64,000 nucleotides of DNA from an uncultured Mycoplasmatota bacterium (lineage in GTDB: Bacteria; Bacillota_I; Bacilli_A; RF39; UBA660), in the NCBI GenBank assembly GCA_900545005.1, contig UQXO01000003.1:1-64000 (forward strand), written 5' to 3'. Shown here one piece after another: positions 25,203-34,291 of this stretch. Numbering within the stretch: position 1 is the stretch's first letter; each line of letters begins with the position of its first letter. The notes under the pieces were generated by a model. That model ran no database searches. It saw only the letters and a list, made by a program, of their open reading frames with translations, and was not told the origin of the DNA. A program made the translations under genes and the position numbers.

Positions 25203-27761
25203 TTACTTAGTATCATACCAATTAGTCCCTAAATCACTACTAACTTTAATAGGAACATCAAGTTTAATAGCATTCTCCATCTTATCTTTAACTATTCTAA
25301 TGACTTCATCTTTCTCTTCTTTTTTCACATCAAATATTAATTCATCATGTACTTGTAACAACATTTTACTTTGGATATTATTTTCTTTAAAAGATTCATA
25401 TATTTCCACCATAGCCTTCTTCATAATATCCGCACAAGTCCCTTGGATAGGAGTATTAAGTGCTATTCTTTCTCCTTGCTGTCTAATCATATAATTCTTA
25501 TTATTTAACTCTTCAATCGTTCTTTTTCGATTAAATAATGTCCTAACTTCCCCTCGCTCATAAGCTTCTTTAATTATCTCATCCATATATTTTTTAACCC
25601 CAGGATATAATTCATAATACTTTTCAATAAATTTATTAGCTTCTTTAGCAGAAATTTCTAAATTTTCTCCTAACCCAAAGCCACTAATCCCATAGACAAT
25701 CCCAAATATTACAGCTTTAGCCGTCTTCCGCATTAAAGGAGTTACTTCACTTTGGGATATCCCATGAATATCAGCTGCTACTTTCGTATGAATATCTTCA
25801 TCATTTAAATAAGCCTCAATTAACTCTTTAGATTTACTAATGTGGGCTAAAAGACGAAGCTCAATCTGGGAATAATCACAACTTAATAAGTAATCATATT
25901 CTGGATAAAAGGCTTTCTTAATCTTTCTACCTTCACTATCTTTAGTGGGAATATTTTGCATATTAGGTTCCACTGATGAAAGACGCCCTGTTCGCGTTAA
26001 ATTTTGTTTATATATCGTATGAATTTTCCCATCTTCTCTAATATAAGGAATAAGTCCTTCTAAATAAGTAGTATATAACTTATTTAAATTTCTAAATTCT
26101 AGGATATCTCTAATAACCGGATGATAATTAACTAATTTTTTTAAAGTATCTACATCTGTTTTATAAGATCCTGACTTATTTTTCTTAGCAAACGGTAAAT
26201 TTAACTTTTCAAAAAGAATTACTCCTAGTTGTTTAGGACTTGCAATATTAAAGTTTTCTCCACACTCAAAATAAATTCTCTCTTCTATATCCTTTATTTT
26301 CTTTTCTACTTCTAAAGACATATTCTTTAAAACTTCGCTATCACACTTGATACCATTAAGTTCCATATTTGCTAAGACCTTTATTAAAGGCATTTCAATA
26401 TTATTAAATAGACTCTCCATATCTTCTAATTTAATATTTTTAATATAATCATCCCTAGTATCATAAATAAATCGTGATTTCATCACTATATCTTTAGAAC
26501 TAAAACCATTCTTTAAACAAACATCATAAAATTCTATTTTATAGTCTTTAGGAACCATTAAATAAGCTATATCATCTTTAGTATTTTCTTCTAAAAGATA
26601 AGAAGCAATCATTGTATCAAAAATAGTCTTATCTAAAATATTCTCATCTTTTAAAAGACAAATATTTTTCTTTAAATCATAAGTATACTTACTCTTATCT
26701 TTTAAATATTCTAAAGTATCTTTAATTAAAATTTTAGGTACATAGTAGTTATTATTCTTAGTAGCCACACTCATTCCTATAATACTTGCTTCATGATAAT
26801 TTTCTTTATCACCTTCAATATAATAGGCATAAATATCAGTATCTTCTATCTCACTAGGATCCATTATCGTCATAAAAGATAGTTCTTTCTTTACAGGTTT
26901 TACCTTCCTTTGTTTTAGAAAGGAATAAAACTCTAATTCATTATAAATACTAGAAAGTTCTTCTTCATTAGGACCCATATACTTTATAGCCGTAAAATCA
27001 ATATCAATAGGAACTTTCTTATAAATAGTAGCTAGTTCTTTTGAAGTATAGGCTGATTCCTTATCATTAAGAAGTTTATTCTTTAAAGCACCTTTTATCT
27101 CATCAATATGATTATAAATATCATCTAAATCTTGATAAGTCTTTAAAAGATTAATTGCCGTTTTATCGCCAACCCCCTTAACCCCAGGAATATTATCAGA
27201 TGAGTCCCCAGCTAAAGCCTTATAATCAATCATATGAATCGGGCTAAATCCCCAGTCTTCTTTAAAACTCTCCGGATTATATCTTATAAAATCCTTCGTC
27301 TTTAAAAGCTTTACTTCCACTTCCTTGGTAATAAGCTGTAATAAGTCTTTATCACTAGAAATAATCGTCGCATCGTACTCTTTATTATTGTTACAAGCAT
27401 CCGCAAAAGTTCCGATGATATCATCAGCTTCAAAAGGCTCTAACTCATAATATTTAATTCCCATCGCTGTTAAAATTTTTCTAGCTACCGGCATTTGAAG
27501 TTTTAACTCTTCTGGAGTCTCACTTCTTCCCGCTTTATAAGTCTCATACTTTTCTTTGCGGAAATTCTTCCCAATATCAAAAGCTACCATAATGTATTTT
27601 GGTTTTTCCTCTTCTATAATTTTATGCATCATATTAACAAAACCATATAACGCATTAGTAGGAAAACCTTTTGAATTTTTCATTATATTGCCTGAATATG
27701 CCGTTGCATAATACGCTCTAAACATTAAGTTATTTCCATCAACTAAACATACTTTTTCCAT
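25203..27761 (-). CDS. polA: DNA polymerase I
   Basis: The 852-residue enzyme has an N-terminal 5' nuclease domain (VDGNNLMFRAYY, EADDIIGTFA, GDSSDNIPGVKGVG). A middle domain has lost the acidic proofreading residues: the first exonuclease motif region reads DIYAYYIEGD. The family A polymerase follows, with motif A DYSQIELRLLAH, motif B KAVIFGIVYGISGFG and motif C QVHDELIFDV. It therefore fills gaps and removes primers but probably does not proofread, as in Bacillus. rpoZ lies 85 bases upstream and mutM downstream. Confidence 0.95.
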   Translation of the reverse strand: MEKVCLVDGNNLMFRAYYATAYSGNIMKNSKGFPTNALYGFVNMMHKIIEEEKPKYIMVAFDIGKNFRKEKYETYKAGRSETPEELKLQMPVARKILTAMGIKYYELEPFEADDIIGTFADACNNNKEYDATIISSDKDLLQLITKEVEVKLLKTKDFIRYNPESFKEDWGFSPIHMIDYKALAGDSSDNIPGVKGVGDKTAINLLKTYQDLDDIYNHIDEIKGALKNKLLNDKESAYTSKELATIYKKVPIDIDFTAIKYMGPNEEELSSIYNELEFYSFLKQRKVKPVKKELSFMTIMDPSEIEDTDIYAYYIEGDKENYHEASIIGMSVATKNNNYYVPKILIKDTLEYLKDKSKYTYDLKKNICLLKDENILDKTIFDTMIASYLLEENTKDDIAYLMVPKDYKIEFYDVCLKNGFSSKDIVMKSRFIYDTRDDYIKNIKLEDMESLFNNIEMPLIKVLANMELNGIKCDSEVLKNMSLEVEKKIKDIEERIYFECGENFNIASPKQLGVILFEKLNLPFAKKNKSGSYKTDVDTLKKLVNYHPVIRDILEFRNLNKLYTTYLEGLIPYIREDGKIHTIYKQNLTRTGRLSSVEPNMQNIPTKDSEGRKIKKAFYPEYDYLLSCDYSQIELRLLAHISKSKELIEAYLNDEDIHTKVAADIHGISQSEVTPLMRKTAKAVIFGIVYGISGFGLGENLEISAKEANKFIEKYYELYPGVKKYMDEIIKEAYERGEVRTLFNRKRTIEELNNKNYMIRQQGERIALNTPIQGTCADIMKKAMVEIYESFKENNIQSKMLLQVHDELIFDVKKEEKDEVIRIVKDKMENAIKLDVPIKVSSDLGTNWYDTK

Positions 27762-27846
27762 ATTTTTCTCCTTAAATCTTTCTAGTTTATTATACCATGT
27801 CCCTTTATTTTAGAGGGAAAAATCTAGTGAAAATAGAAAAAAAGAA

Positions 27847-28044
27847 TTAGTCGATTACCTTGATTAAACCTTTTTCTAGTTCTTCAAGCGCTCTTCCTAA
27901 TTCTTTCTTACTCTTATATTCATTTTCTTTCATTTGAAAATGTTTATTTTCCATCATCTGTTTGCTACGACGAGAAGCGATATGTACTAATTTGTACTTG
28001 GAATCAACAATATTCAAAAGTTTATCAATCGATGGATATAACAT
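27847..28044 (-). CDS. rpoZ: RNA polymerase omega subunit
   Basis: The 65-residue protein begins MLYPSIDKLLNIVDSKYKLV and contains ASRRSKQM and a KELGRALEELEKG helix, all typical of omega. It stabilises the beta' subunit. AAGGAGTG lies before the ATG. It is usually next to gmk; here it precedes polA with no visible terminator, so the two may be co-transcribed. Confidence 0.9.
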   Translation of the reverse strand: MLYPSIDKLLNIVDSKYKLVHIASRRSKQMMENKHFQMKENEYKSKKELGRALEELEKGLIKVID

Positions 28045-28136
28045 ATATAATCACTCCTTACACAAGTTATGTTACTATGTTTTTAAAAATTTATCAGTTT
28101 TTTAGTCAAAATTTTACGTTTACTTGACACATTTAT

Positions 28137-28168
28137 TTTAAAGAAAGAAGCCTCATCACAAGACTTCT
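28137..28168 (-). terminator. Terminator overlapping the prepilin-like stop
   Basis: AGAAGTCT pairs with AGGCTTCT (one G-U) on the minus strand, then TTCTTT. The first arm contains the TAG at 28167-28169 almost completely. Confidence 0.7.
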
Positions 28169-28529
28169 ATACAAGTTCAGCATATACTGAATCACTATTA
28201 TCATTATAGATTAGATGAATTTTCAAGTTTAGCATAGAACTACCATCTCTAATGTCCGTAACCTCACCATTAATACTTCCAACATAGCCTTTATCAACTA
28301 AGTCCTTAATACTAACTACATAAGAATCACTATTCTTTATTTCTTCTTTAATAGTATCCCCATACTTAGTAGCTTGCTTTAAATAAAGTTCTAAAGTCTC
28401 ACTGTATAGTTCATCTTTATCACTTTCAAAAGCATGACTAATCTTTGGAACCGTAAATAAGGTCGCGAGACCTAATCCCACTATAATAATTAATATATCT
28501 ACGAATGTATATCCATTCTTCTTTCGCAT
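28167..28529 (-). CDS. Type IV prepilin-like protein
   Basis: This protein of about 120 residues starts MRKKNGYTFVDILIIIVGLG, a class III leader: a basic stretch, then Gly, then a hydrophobic helix. Asp stands at position +5 of the mature form where most pilins have Glu. A charged, mostly polar C-terminal domain follows. No peptidase, ATPase or other pilin gene is nearby. Codons upstream are open, but AGTGA four bases before the ATG at 28529 fits best. It follows glf by 42 bases and may be the tail of that operon. Pilus or competence use is inferred only. Confidence 0.7.
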   Translation of the reverse strand: MRKKNGYTFVDILIIIVGLGLATLFTVPKISHAFESDKDELYSETLELYLKQATKYGDTIKEEIKNSDSYVVSIKDLVDKGYVGSINGEVTDIRDGSSMLNLKIHLIYNDNSDSVYAELV

Positions 28530-28571
28530 ACTATCACTATCCAATCGTAACAACAGTATAACATAATTATT

Positions 28572-29687
28572 TTAATCTATCAATTCACTTACTAACTTTA
28601 AAGCTTCTGAAATAGTTTTATCCATATCATAATATTTATAGTTTCCTAATCGACCGCCGAATATAACATTCTTAGCATTCTTTTCAGCATACTCTTTATA
28701 TTTTTCAAATAAAGCATTATTTTTTTCATCGTTTACCGGATAATAAGCTTCCATACCTTTAGTCCAATTTATAGGATATTCCTTAGTTATAACAGTACCA
28801 GGACACTTATTAAATTCAAAATGTTTATGTTCAATGATTCTTGTGTATGGTGTTTTATCATCTGTATAGTTTACAACTGCGTTTCCTTGATAATTATCGC
28901 AATCGTCTAAAACAGTTGTTTCAAATTTTAATGACCTATACTCAAGATTGCCAAACTGATATTCAAAAAATTCATCAATCATTCCTGTATAAATCACAGT
29001 ATCAGCCATATCACAAAATTCACTCTTATTATCTAAAAAATCACAATCAAGTCTGACTTCAATGCCATTAAGCATTTTTTCAATTATTTGATTATAACCT
29101 CCTATTGGTATTCCTTGATATCTATCATTAAAATAATTATTATCAAAAGTAAATCTAACAGGCAATCTTTTTATAATAAATGCTGGTAACTCCCTACATA
29201 CTTTCCCCCATTGTTTTTGGGTATAACCCTTAATTAATTTATCATAAATAGTTTTGCCAACTAAACTTATAGCTTGTTCCTCTAAATTTTGTGGTTCTAC
29301 TATTCCTGATTCCTTTTTTTCTGACTCAATTTTAGCCATTGCATCTTTAGGAGTAATAACATTACTCCAAAGCTTTGTAAAAGTATTCATATTAAAAGGC
29401 AAATTATAAAGTTCTCCATTATAGTTTGCTATTGGAGAATTTATATAATTATTAAATTCAGCCAATTCATTAACATAGTTCCAAATTTTTAAATCTGATG
29501 TATGAAATATATGAGCTCCATATTCGTGAACATTTATACCATTTATATTCTTACAATAAATATTTCCACCAATGTGTGATCTTTTTTCAAGAACTAATAC
29601 TTTTTTTCCAACTTTGGATAGCTCATAAGCACAAGTAGCGCCGTAAAGGCCAGAGCCGACAATCAAATAGTCATATTTTTTACTCAT
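28572..29687 (-). CDS. glf: UDP-galactopyranose mutase
   Basis: This FAD enzyme converts UDP-galactopyranose to UDP-galactofuranose, the donor for galactofuranose in surface glycans. The N-terminal FAD fold reads YLIVGSGLYGATCAYEL, with LEKRSHIGGN and HEYGAHIFHT after it. RYQGIPIGGY and GRLGNYKYYDMD also match. AAGGAGA fixes the ATG at 29687, giving 371 residues. It is the last enzyme of the polysaccharide cluster and suggests that galactofuranose is part of the product. Confidence 0.95.
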   Translation of the reverse strand: MSKKYDYLIVGSGLYGATCAYELSKVGKKVLVLEKRSHIGGNIYCKNINGINVHEYGAHIFHTSDLKIWNYVNELAEFNNYINSPIANYNGELYNLPFNMNTFTKLWSNVITPKDAMAKIESEKKESGIVEPQNLEEQAISLVGKTIYDKLIKGYTQKQWGKVCRELPAFIIKRLPVRFTFDNNYFNDRYQGIPIGGYNQIIEKMLNGIEVRLDCDFLDNKSEFCDMADTVIYTGMIDEFFEYQFGNLEYRSLKFETTVLDDCDNYQGNAVVNYTDDKTPYTRIIEHKHFEFNKCPGTVITKEYPINWTKGMEAYYPVNDEKNNALFEKYKEYAEKNAKNVIFGGRLGNYKYYDMDKTISEALKLVSELID

Positions 29688-29697
29688 AAATTTCTCC

Positions 29698-30735
29698 TTA
29701 CCATTTAATATCAATACCTATATTATTTATCATAAAAGTATAAACTTTCAAAAATAATTTAAACATATGCAAGTCATAAAATTTTTTCACAATATACAAC
29801 TTTTTATTAGAACCATTATTTTCCTTTATATACTTTTTGCTAATATATTTATTATTACGCCAATTAGGAAAATTTTCATCCAAAAATGCCGTATTTTCCC
29901 TTAAGGCTTCATTAAAATCTAAATTTTTATCGGCTGATAATCTATACATAAAAGATATACCTAAATGTAAAAAAGCATTAGCATCAACATAGTCAAGCAT
30001 TTCAGGCTTTTCTTCACTATAAATGCCCCTAATTTCCTTCATCGCAGCATATGTAGAAGGTATTAATTCTTTTTTTACTGTATTAATAATAGAATCTTTT
30101 CTTACCATATAGAAGACCAAACTATCTGGTATAAAAGTAACTTTATTAGCATTTAAATATATTAATTGCAAAAACATCATATCATCTAATACCCTTGGAA
30201 TATTTTTCAACTCTTTCATATTTTTCAATAACTCAGCTTTATATATCTTGTTCCAAGGAGCACCGTTTAATTCTAAAAGAAGTCCAGGATTTTCTTTAAT
30301 AATAAAACTTTCATGTTTTGGCTTTGTCATTTCTCTTGAGTATAATTTGCCAGTTTCTAAATCAATACGGTCAAATCCACAAACAGAAATATCGGCTTTA
30401 TTCTTCTTAGCAGCATTATAAAGTTTCTCTGCAAAATCTAATGCCACATAATCGTCACTGTCAACAAATCCTATATATTCGCCTTGAGCTTTCTTAATGC
30501 CATCCTTACGACCACGCCAAACCCCTTCGTTTTTCTTGTCAATAATTACTATTTTATCGCCATATTTTTTCTGGTAATCCTTTAAAATATTTAAACAGTT
30601 ATCAGGAGAACCATCATTAATACATATAATCTCTATATCTTTTAAAGTTTGATTAACAAGTGAATCCAAACATCTAGGCAAATAAGCCTCTACCTTGTAG
30701 CAAGGTACTATAATACTTAATTTAATATTTTTCAT
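29698..30735 (-). CDS. Family 2 glycosyltransferase
   Basis: A GT-A fold is seen at the N-terminus: SIIVPCYKVEAYLPRCLDSL, ICINDGSPDNC, GEYIGFVDSDDYV (the DXD motif) and GAPWNKIYK. The protein is 345 residues, soluble or membrane-associated. It transfers a sugar from a nucleotide donor onto the growing glycan. It lies 10 bases upstream of glf in the same cluster. The exact linkage cannot be read from the sequence. Confidence 0.9.
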   Translation of the reverse strand: MKNIKLSIIVPCYKVEAYLPRCLDSLVNQTLKDIEIICINDGSPDNCLNILKDYQKKYGDKIVIIDKKNEGVWRGRKDGIKKAQGEYIGFVDSDDYVALDFAEKLYNAAKKNKADISVCGFDRIDLETGKLYSREMTKPKHESFIIKENPGLLLELNGAPWNKIYKAELLKNMKELKNIPRVLDDMMFLQLIYLNANKVTFIPDSLVFYMVRKDSIINTVKKELIPSTYAAMKEIRGIYSEEKPEMLDYVDANAFLHLGISFMYRLSADKNLDFNEALRENTAFLDENFPNWRNNKYISKKYIKENNGSNKKLYIVKKFYDLHMFKLFLKVYTFMINNIGIDIKW

Positions 30736-30745
30736 AATAACATCC

Positions 30746-31099
30746 TTATCTCTTTCCTAAAGCCAATAAAACGACTCCGACTATAATTAGTAGAGCGCCA
30801 ATTATTCCTGTGGCGTTTATTTTTTCTTTAAAAGCCAAAATTCCAATTAACAAAATAATTAATTGCGAAATTCCAGTCGTAATTGGAACGATATATGACA
30901 AATCAAAAGTCACAAGTAAGCGTTGCCATAATAAAAAACTAACTATATAAAATAAAAACCCTAATAAAGTTATATAACCCATTTTAAAACTAAAGCTTCC
31001 ATTTAAACCAATCTGAAAAGAATTGCCACCCAGTTTCATAAAATATATACCAAGAGTAGTACATAGAATATAAATACCTGTTAAAACATACTTAATCAT
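30746..31099 (-). CDS. Small EamA/SMR-like membrane transporter, probable lipid-sugar flippase
   Basis: This 117-residue protein has four hydrophobic segments like the EmrE/ArnE small transporters (IYFMKLGG, LSYIVPITTGISQLI, LLIIVGVVLLALG). Within glycan clusters such proteins flip undecaprenyl-phosphate sugars used as donors outside the membrane. GGAGGG places the start at 31099, not further upstream. It overlaps the DUF2304 gene by eight bases. Together with the polyprenol-type glycosyltransferase and DUF2304 it forms a side-branch decoration set. Confidence 0.8.
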   Translation of the reverse strand: MIKYVLTGIYILCTTLGIYFMKLGGNSFQIGLNGSFSFKMGYITLLGFLFYIVSFLLWQRLLVTFDLSYIVPITTGISQLIILLIGILAFKEKINATGIIGALLIIVGVVLLALGKR

Positions 31100-31448
31100 G
31101 TTTGCCCTCCTTATCACCCACATTTTGTTTTAACATTGATACTTCTTGAATCAGCAAAACAATTTTTTTGTTTTGTTCTGCCAAATATATAGTTAAAAGT
31201 AGAGTATCTAATAAAAGTAAAGTCAATATAATGCCAATAACAAAGTTAGAAGTTGTTTCAAATCCTATCAATTTAGTAAAAAAGCTAATAAAATTTGGAA
31301 ATAATGCAACTAAAAATATTAACACAGCTGAAAATAGCCAAAATAGTGAATTATTTATTTGAATCTTCTTTTTAGAAATCAACCTTAAAACTATACAGAA
31401 AAACAATATAGAGAATATAATTAATAAAATTCTTAAATTATTTGCCAT
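31092..31448 (-). CDS. DUF2304 membrane protein
   Basis: The 118-residue protein has three hydrophobic segments and a short C-terminal coiled stretch (LAEQNKKIVLLIQEVSMLKQ). This is the pattern of DUF2304 (PF10066), a family regularly found beside polyprenol-phosphate glycosyltransferases. It probably assists donor formation or flipping, but its role is not known. It overlaps both neighbours. Confidence 0.85.
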   Translation of the reverse strand: MANNLRILLIIFSILFFCIVLRLISKKKIQINNSLFWLFSAVLIFLVALFPNFISFFTKLIGFETTSNFVIGIILTLLLLDTLLLTIYLAEQNKKIVLLIQEVSMLKQNVGDKEGKHD

Positions 31449-32166
31449 TTGTTTTCTTTCCCTTCATCAATAATATTGATAGCACAACATTAATCATGTA
31501 ATAAGCAGTTTTCCAAGACTTAATAGATGAAACTCCACCAATTCTTTCATTCATACTTACTCCAACTTCGCTAACATTTAAACCATTACATAAAATGTTA
31601 ACAGTAGAAATAGGCTCTGGATATTCTCTAGGATAATCATTGCTGAATATTTCTAGAACTGTTCTATTAATCGCTCTAAAACCACTAGTGGTATCAAATA
31701 TTTTAACCCCAGTCTTTAACTTAATAACTGAAGAAATAACATTTATTCCAACTCTTCTTGCAAAAGAAGATTTAAAATCACTGGTACTGTCATCAATAAA
31801 TCTCGAGCCAATTACCATATCAGCTTTATTTAATAGTATTGGCTTAATTATATCTTTCACATAACTAATATCGTGCTGACCATCACCATCAAATTGAATT
31901 GCTATATCATATCCATTTTCCAAGGCATATTTATAACCAGTTTGAACAGCTCCCCCAATTCCCAAATTATGAATAAGCTTTATATGAGGAATATTATTTT
32001 TACATAATATTTCCTCTGTACTATCCCTAGAACCATCATTTATAACAATGACATCATAATTTGTTTTATTTAATTTATTGTACTTTATTATTCCATCATA
32101 AACTTTTTTTATATTTTCTTCTTCGTTGTAAGCTGGAATTATTATTAAAACTTTATCTTTTTTCAT
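31438..32166 (-). CDS. Polyprenol-phosphate glycosyltransferase (DPM1/GtrB-like)
   Basis: The 242-residue GT-A enzyme shows LIIIPAYNEEENIKKVYDGI, IVINDGSRDST, NLGIGGAVQTGYKYAL, IQFDGDGQHD and GSRFIDDST. This matches enzymes that charge undecaprenyl phosphate with a single sugar. There is no C-terminal membrane domain, so DUF2304 and the small flippase probably supply membrane functions. AGGAG before the ATG at 32166 sets the start over an upstream GTG. Confidence 0.88.
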   Translation of the reverse strand: MKKDKVLIIIPAYNEEENIKKVYDGIIKYNKLNKTNYDVIVINDGSRDSTEEILCKNNIPHIKLIHNLGIGGAVQTGYKYALENGYDIAIQFDGDGQHDISYVKDIIKPILLNKADMVIGSRFIDDSTSDFKSSFARRVGINVISSVIKLKTGVKIFDTTSGFRAINRTVLEIFSNDYPREYPEPISTVNILCNGLNVSEVGVSMNERIGGVSSIKSWKTAYYMINVVLSILLMKGKKTNGK

Positions 32167-32184
32167 AAACACTCCTACATATGA

Positions 32185-34218
32185 TTAATAAAACATTGTT
32201 AATAATAAAGTTACATAATACACCAAAGTAATATTAATATAACTATAAACGAAATTATTATTCACTTTATTTTTCCCTTTTTGAGGCATACACATAATAA
32301 TAAAAGGTAACAAAATTGCTAAGAAATACCTTCCTTGAACACCATCAACATAATCTAAGCCAGTAGCAGACCAACTAAAATACATGGCGGCAAAAGTAGC
32401 AGCAAAACATATAAGTAAGCCAATCCAACAAATAAGTTTGTTTATTTTTTTAGCCTCAAGTCCCTGATTATTAAAAATCAAATATAAAATCATAAAAATA
32501 TAAGTAAATATAAATAAATCATTAAGTTTAAATTTAAACCATGAAAAATATCCAAATAAACTTCTCAAATAAAATACTCCATTAATAGCAAAAGTATTAT
32601 AAGCTATTTTAAATATTTTAGTTGGATTTGCTAAAATGATTTTTAAATTTTCACTTGATTCAACGGTTGCTGGAATCGTTCCCCCAAAGAAAATACCTTG
32701 AGTCATTTTTCCTAACAGGCAACATATAATTATCATTCCAAAGCAATATAAGTATTTGTTAATTCTTTTCTTAAACATTTCATCTGGTAATAATAATAGA
32801 AATAATAAAACTACTAAATAAATCATCTTAATATTTCCAATAACAGTACCTAGTAAAAGAAGAATTAAAGTTGGAATTATTTTTTTTGCTTTAGGATTAT
32901 TTATCATTTTTAATATGATTGAAACCATCAATAAACTAAATGAATTTACAATAGAATCGTAAGAGTATGAACCAGCTTGCTGAACAAACATTGGAATAGT
33001 GCCGACTAATAATATAACTTCTTTATACTTTGGTGCAATAATAATTGCTAATAATATAACTAAAGTAGATACAATATAATTAATAAATCTACCGGAATAA
33101 AATATTGGAACAGGAGAATCTGTAACTTCATCAACAACCTTTATAGCAGCTCCTGGAATAATATAACCCAATTTACCATCAACATAATTATATCTTCCAT
33201 AATTGAAGTCTAAATCATTGCCATCTTCTTTAGCACATTCTAAAACATCATTTACGCTTAAAATACGGTCTCTGCTCTCAATACCAGAATAATTTAAACA
33301 TTCCATATTTTTGGGAGCATAGACACTAGGATTTTCAATGTTTTCTTTTAAACTTTTATGGAAATTTATCTGACTAAATTTATAAGCATTATAATAATGA
33401 ACCGGTTCATCCGGAACTTCATACGGAGGATATATGAAAACGATTGGTAAAGTATAAATAAAAGAAATTAATAACCAATACTGATTAACTTTTAATTTAC
33501 GTGTGTTTATTAAATAATTAACAATGAAGAAAGATATCACAAAAACTATAGAAACCAATTGCTTAAAATTTAATATTTGGTCACTTTTATAATTTAAAGT
33601 AAACGCTGCCGTATTTGTATCCTTATCTTTAAAAATTGTAATAACATTTTCTAAATCAGTATAAATCGGTTCTATCGATACAGAATACTGTTTTATTTCG
33701 TCTTTTTTTATAACCCCTAATGAAAAGCAATGTGCTTTACCATCATCAAGAATATTGGAATTAAATTCTTCTTCTCGCACTATTTCTTTTTTATTATCAT
33801 TATATAGTACAAATTTATAATCAGAATTTGTCTTTTTAGCATATGTAGCAAATGTAATGCAAACACTATTTGCATCACGAGAGATTTCAATTTCTTTGAA
33901 ATCTATATCAACTGGATTAACAATCATAGGTTCAAAAACATCGTTAGTGCTACTTTGTGCATACAAAACGCTGCCTTCATTAGTAGAAACGTTTTTAAAT
34001 ATTAAAAAAAACACAATTAACATTAAAGCAAAAGTAAAAATATTATGAGGTAAAAATTTAAAAATGATTTTTAAATACTTACTGTTAATTATGTTTTTCC
34101 ATCCTTCATCAACCAAATGACAAAAATTATATACATTGTTATATATTTTTTTTAAGTTATTTTTTATTTTATTAGTTTTAGTTTTTAATCTATTTGCTTT
34201 CGCTGCTTTCATCTTCAT
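32185..34218 (-). CDS. DUF2142-type membrane glycosyltransferase-like protein
   Basis: This 677-residue protein has a basic cytoplasmic N-terminus. A first membrane span (about residues 59-77) is followed by a beta-rich outer domain (80-215). Ten or more further spans follow, with the signature YPPYEVPDEPVHYYNAYKFS near residue 265. It fits DUF2142 (PF09913), thought to act like GT-C enzymes that use lipid-linked sugars outside the cell. Together with the three genes after it, it likely decorates the polymer. Confidence 0.83.
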   Translation of the reverse strand: MKMKAAKANRLKTKTNKIKNNLKKIYNNVYNFCHLVDEGWKNIINSKYLKIIFKFLPHNIFTFALMLIVFFLIFKNVSTNEGSVLYAQSSTNDVFEPMIVNPVDIDFKEIEISRDANSVCITFATYAKKTNSDYKFVLYNDNKKEIVREEEFNSNILDDGKAHCFSLGVIKKDEIKQYSVSIEPIYTDLENVITIFKDKDTNTAAFTLNYKSDQILNFKQLVSIVFVISFFIVNYLINTRKLKVNQYWLLISFIYTLPIVFIYPPYEVPDEPVHYYNAYKFSQINFHKSLKENIENPSVYAPKNMECLNYSGIESRDRILSVNDVLECAKEDGNDLDFNYGRYNYVDGKLGYIIPGAAIKVVDEVTDSPVPIFYSGRFINYIVSTLVILLAIIIAPKYKEVILLVGTIPMFVQQAGSYSYDSIVNSFSLLMVSIILKMINNPKAKKIIPTLILLLLGTVIGNIKMIYLVVLLFLLLLPDEMFKKRINKYLYCFGMIIICCLLGKMTQGIFFGGTIPATVESSENLKIILANPTKIFKIAYNTFAINGVFYLRSLFGYFSWFKFKLNDLFIFTYIFMILYLIFNNQGLEAKKINKLICWIGLLICFAATFAAMYFSWSATGLDYVDGVQGRYFLAILLPFIIMCMPQKGKNKVNNNFVYSYINITLVYYVTLLLTMFY

Positions 34219-34291
34219 ATCTTCACACTATCTCTCTATATCGATTATATCCAATATTAAAGATTACTTCAAGAAAAAAAGACTAAAAGGC

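Noticed and set aside
28103..28111. A TTTTGACTA 9-mer before rpoZ, like those of the iteron elements
   Set aside because: It is single, without the terminal repeats or the 12-base pairing. One match of this kind is expected by chance in AT-rich DNA; it may be part of a -35 box.
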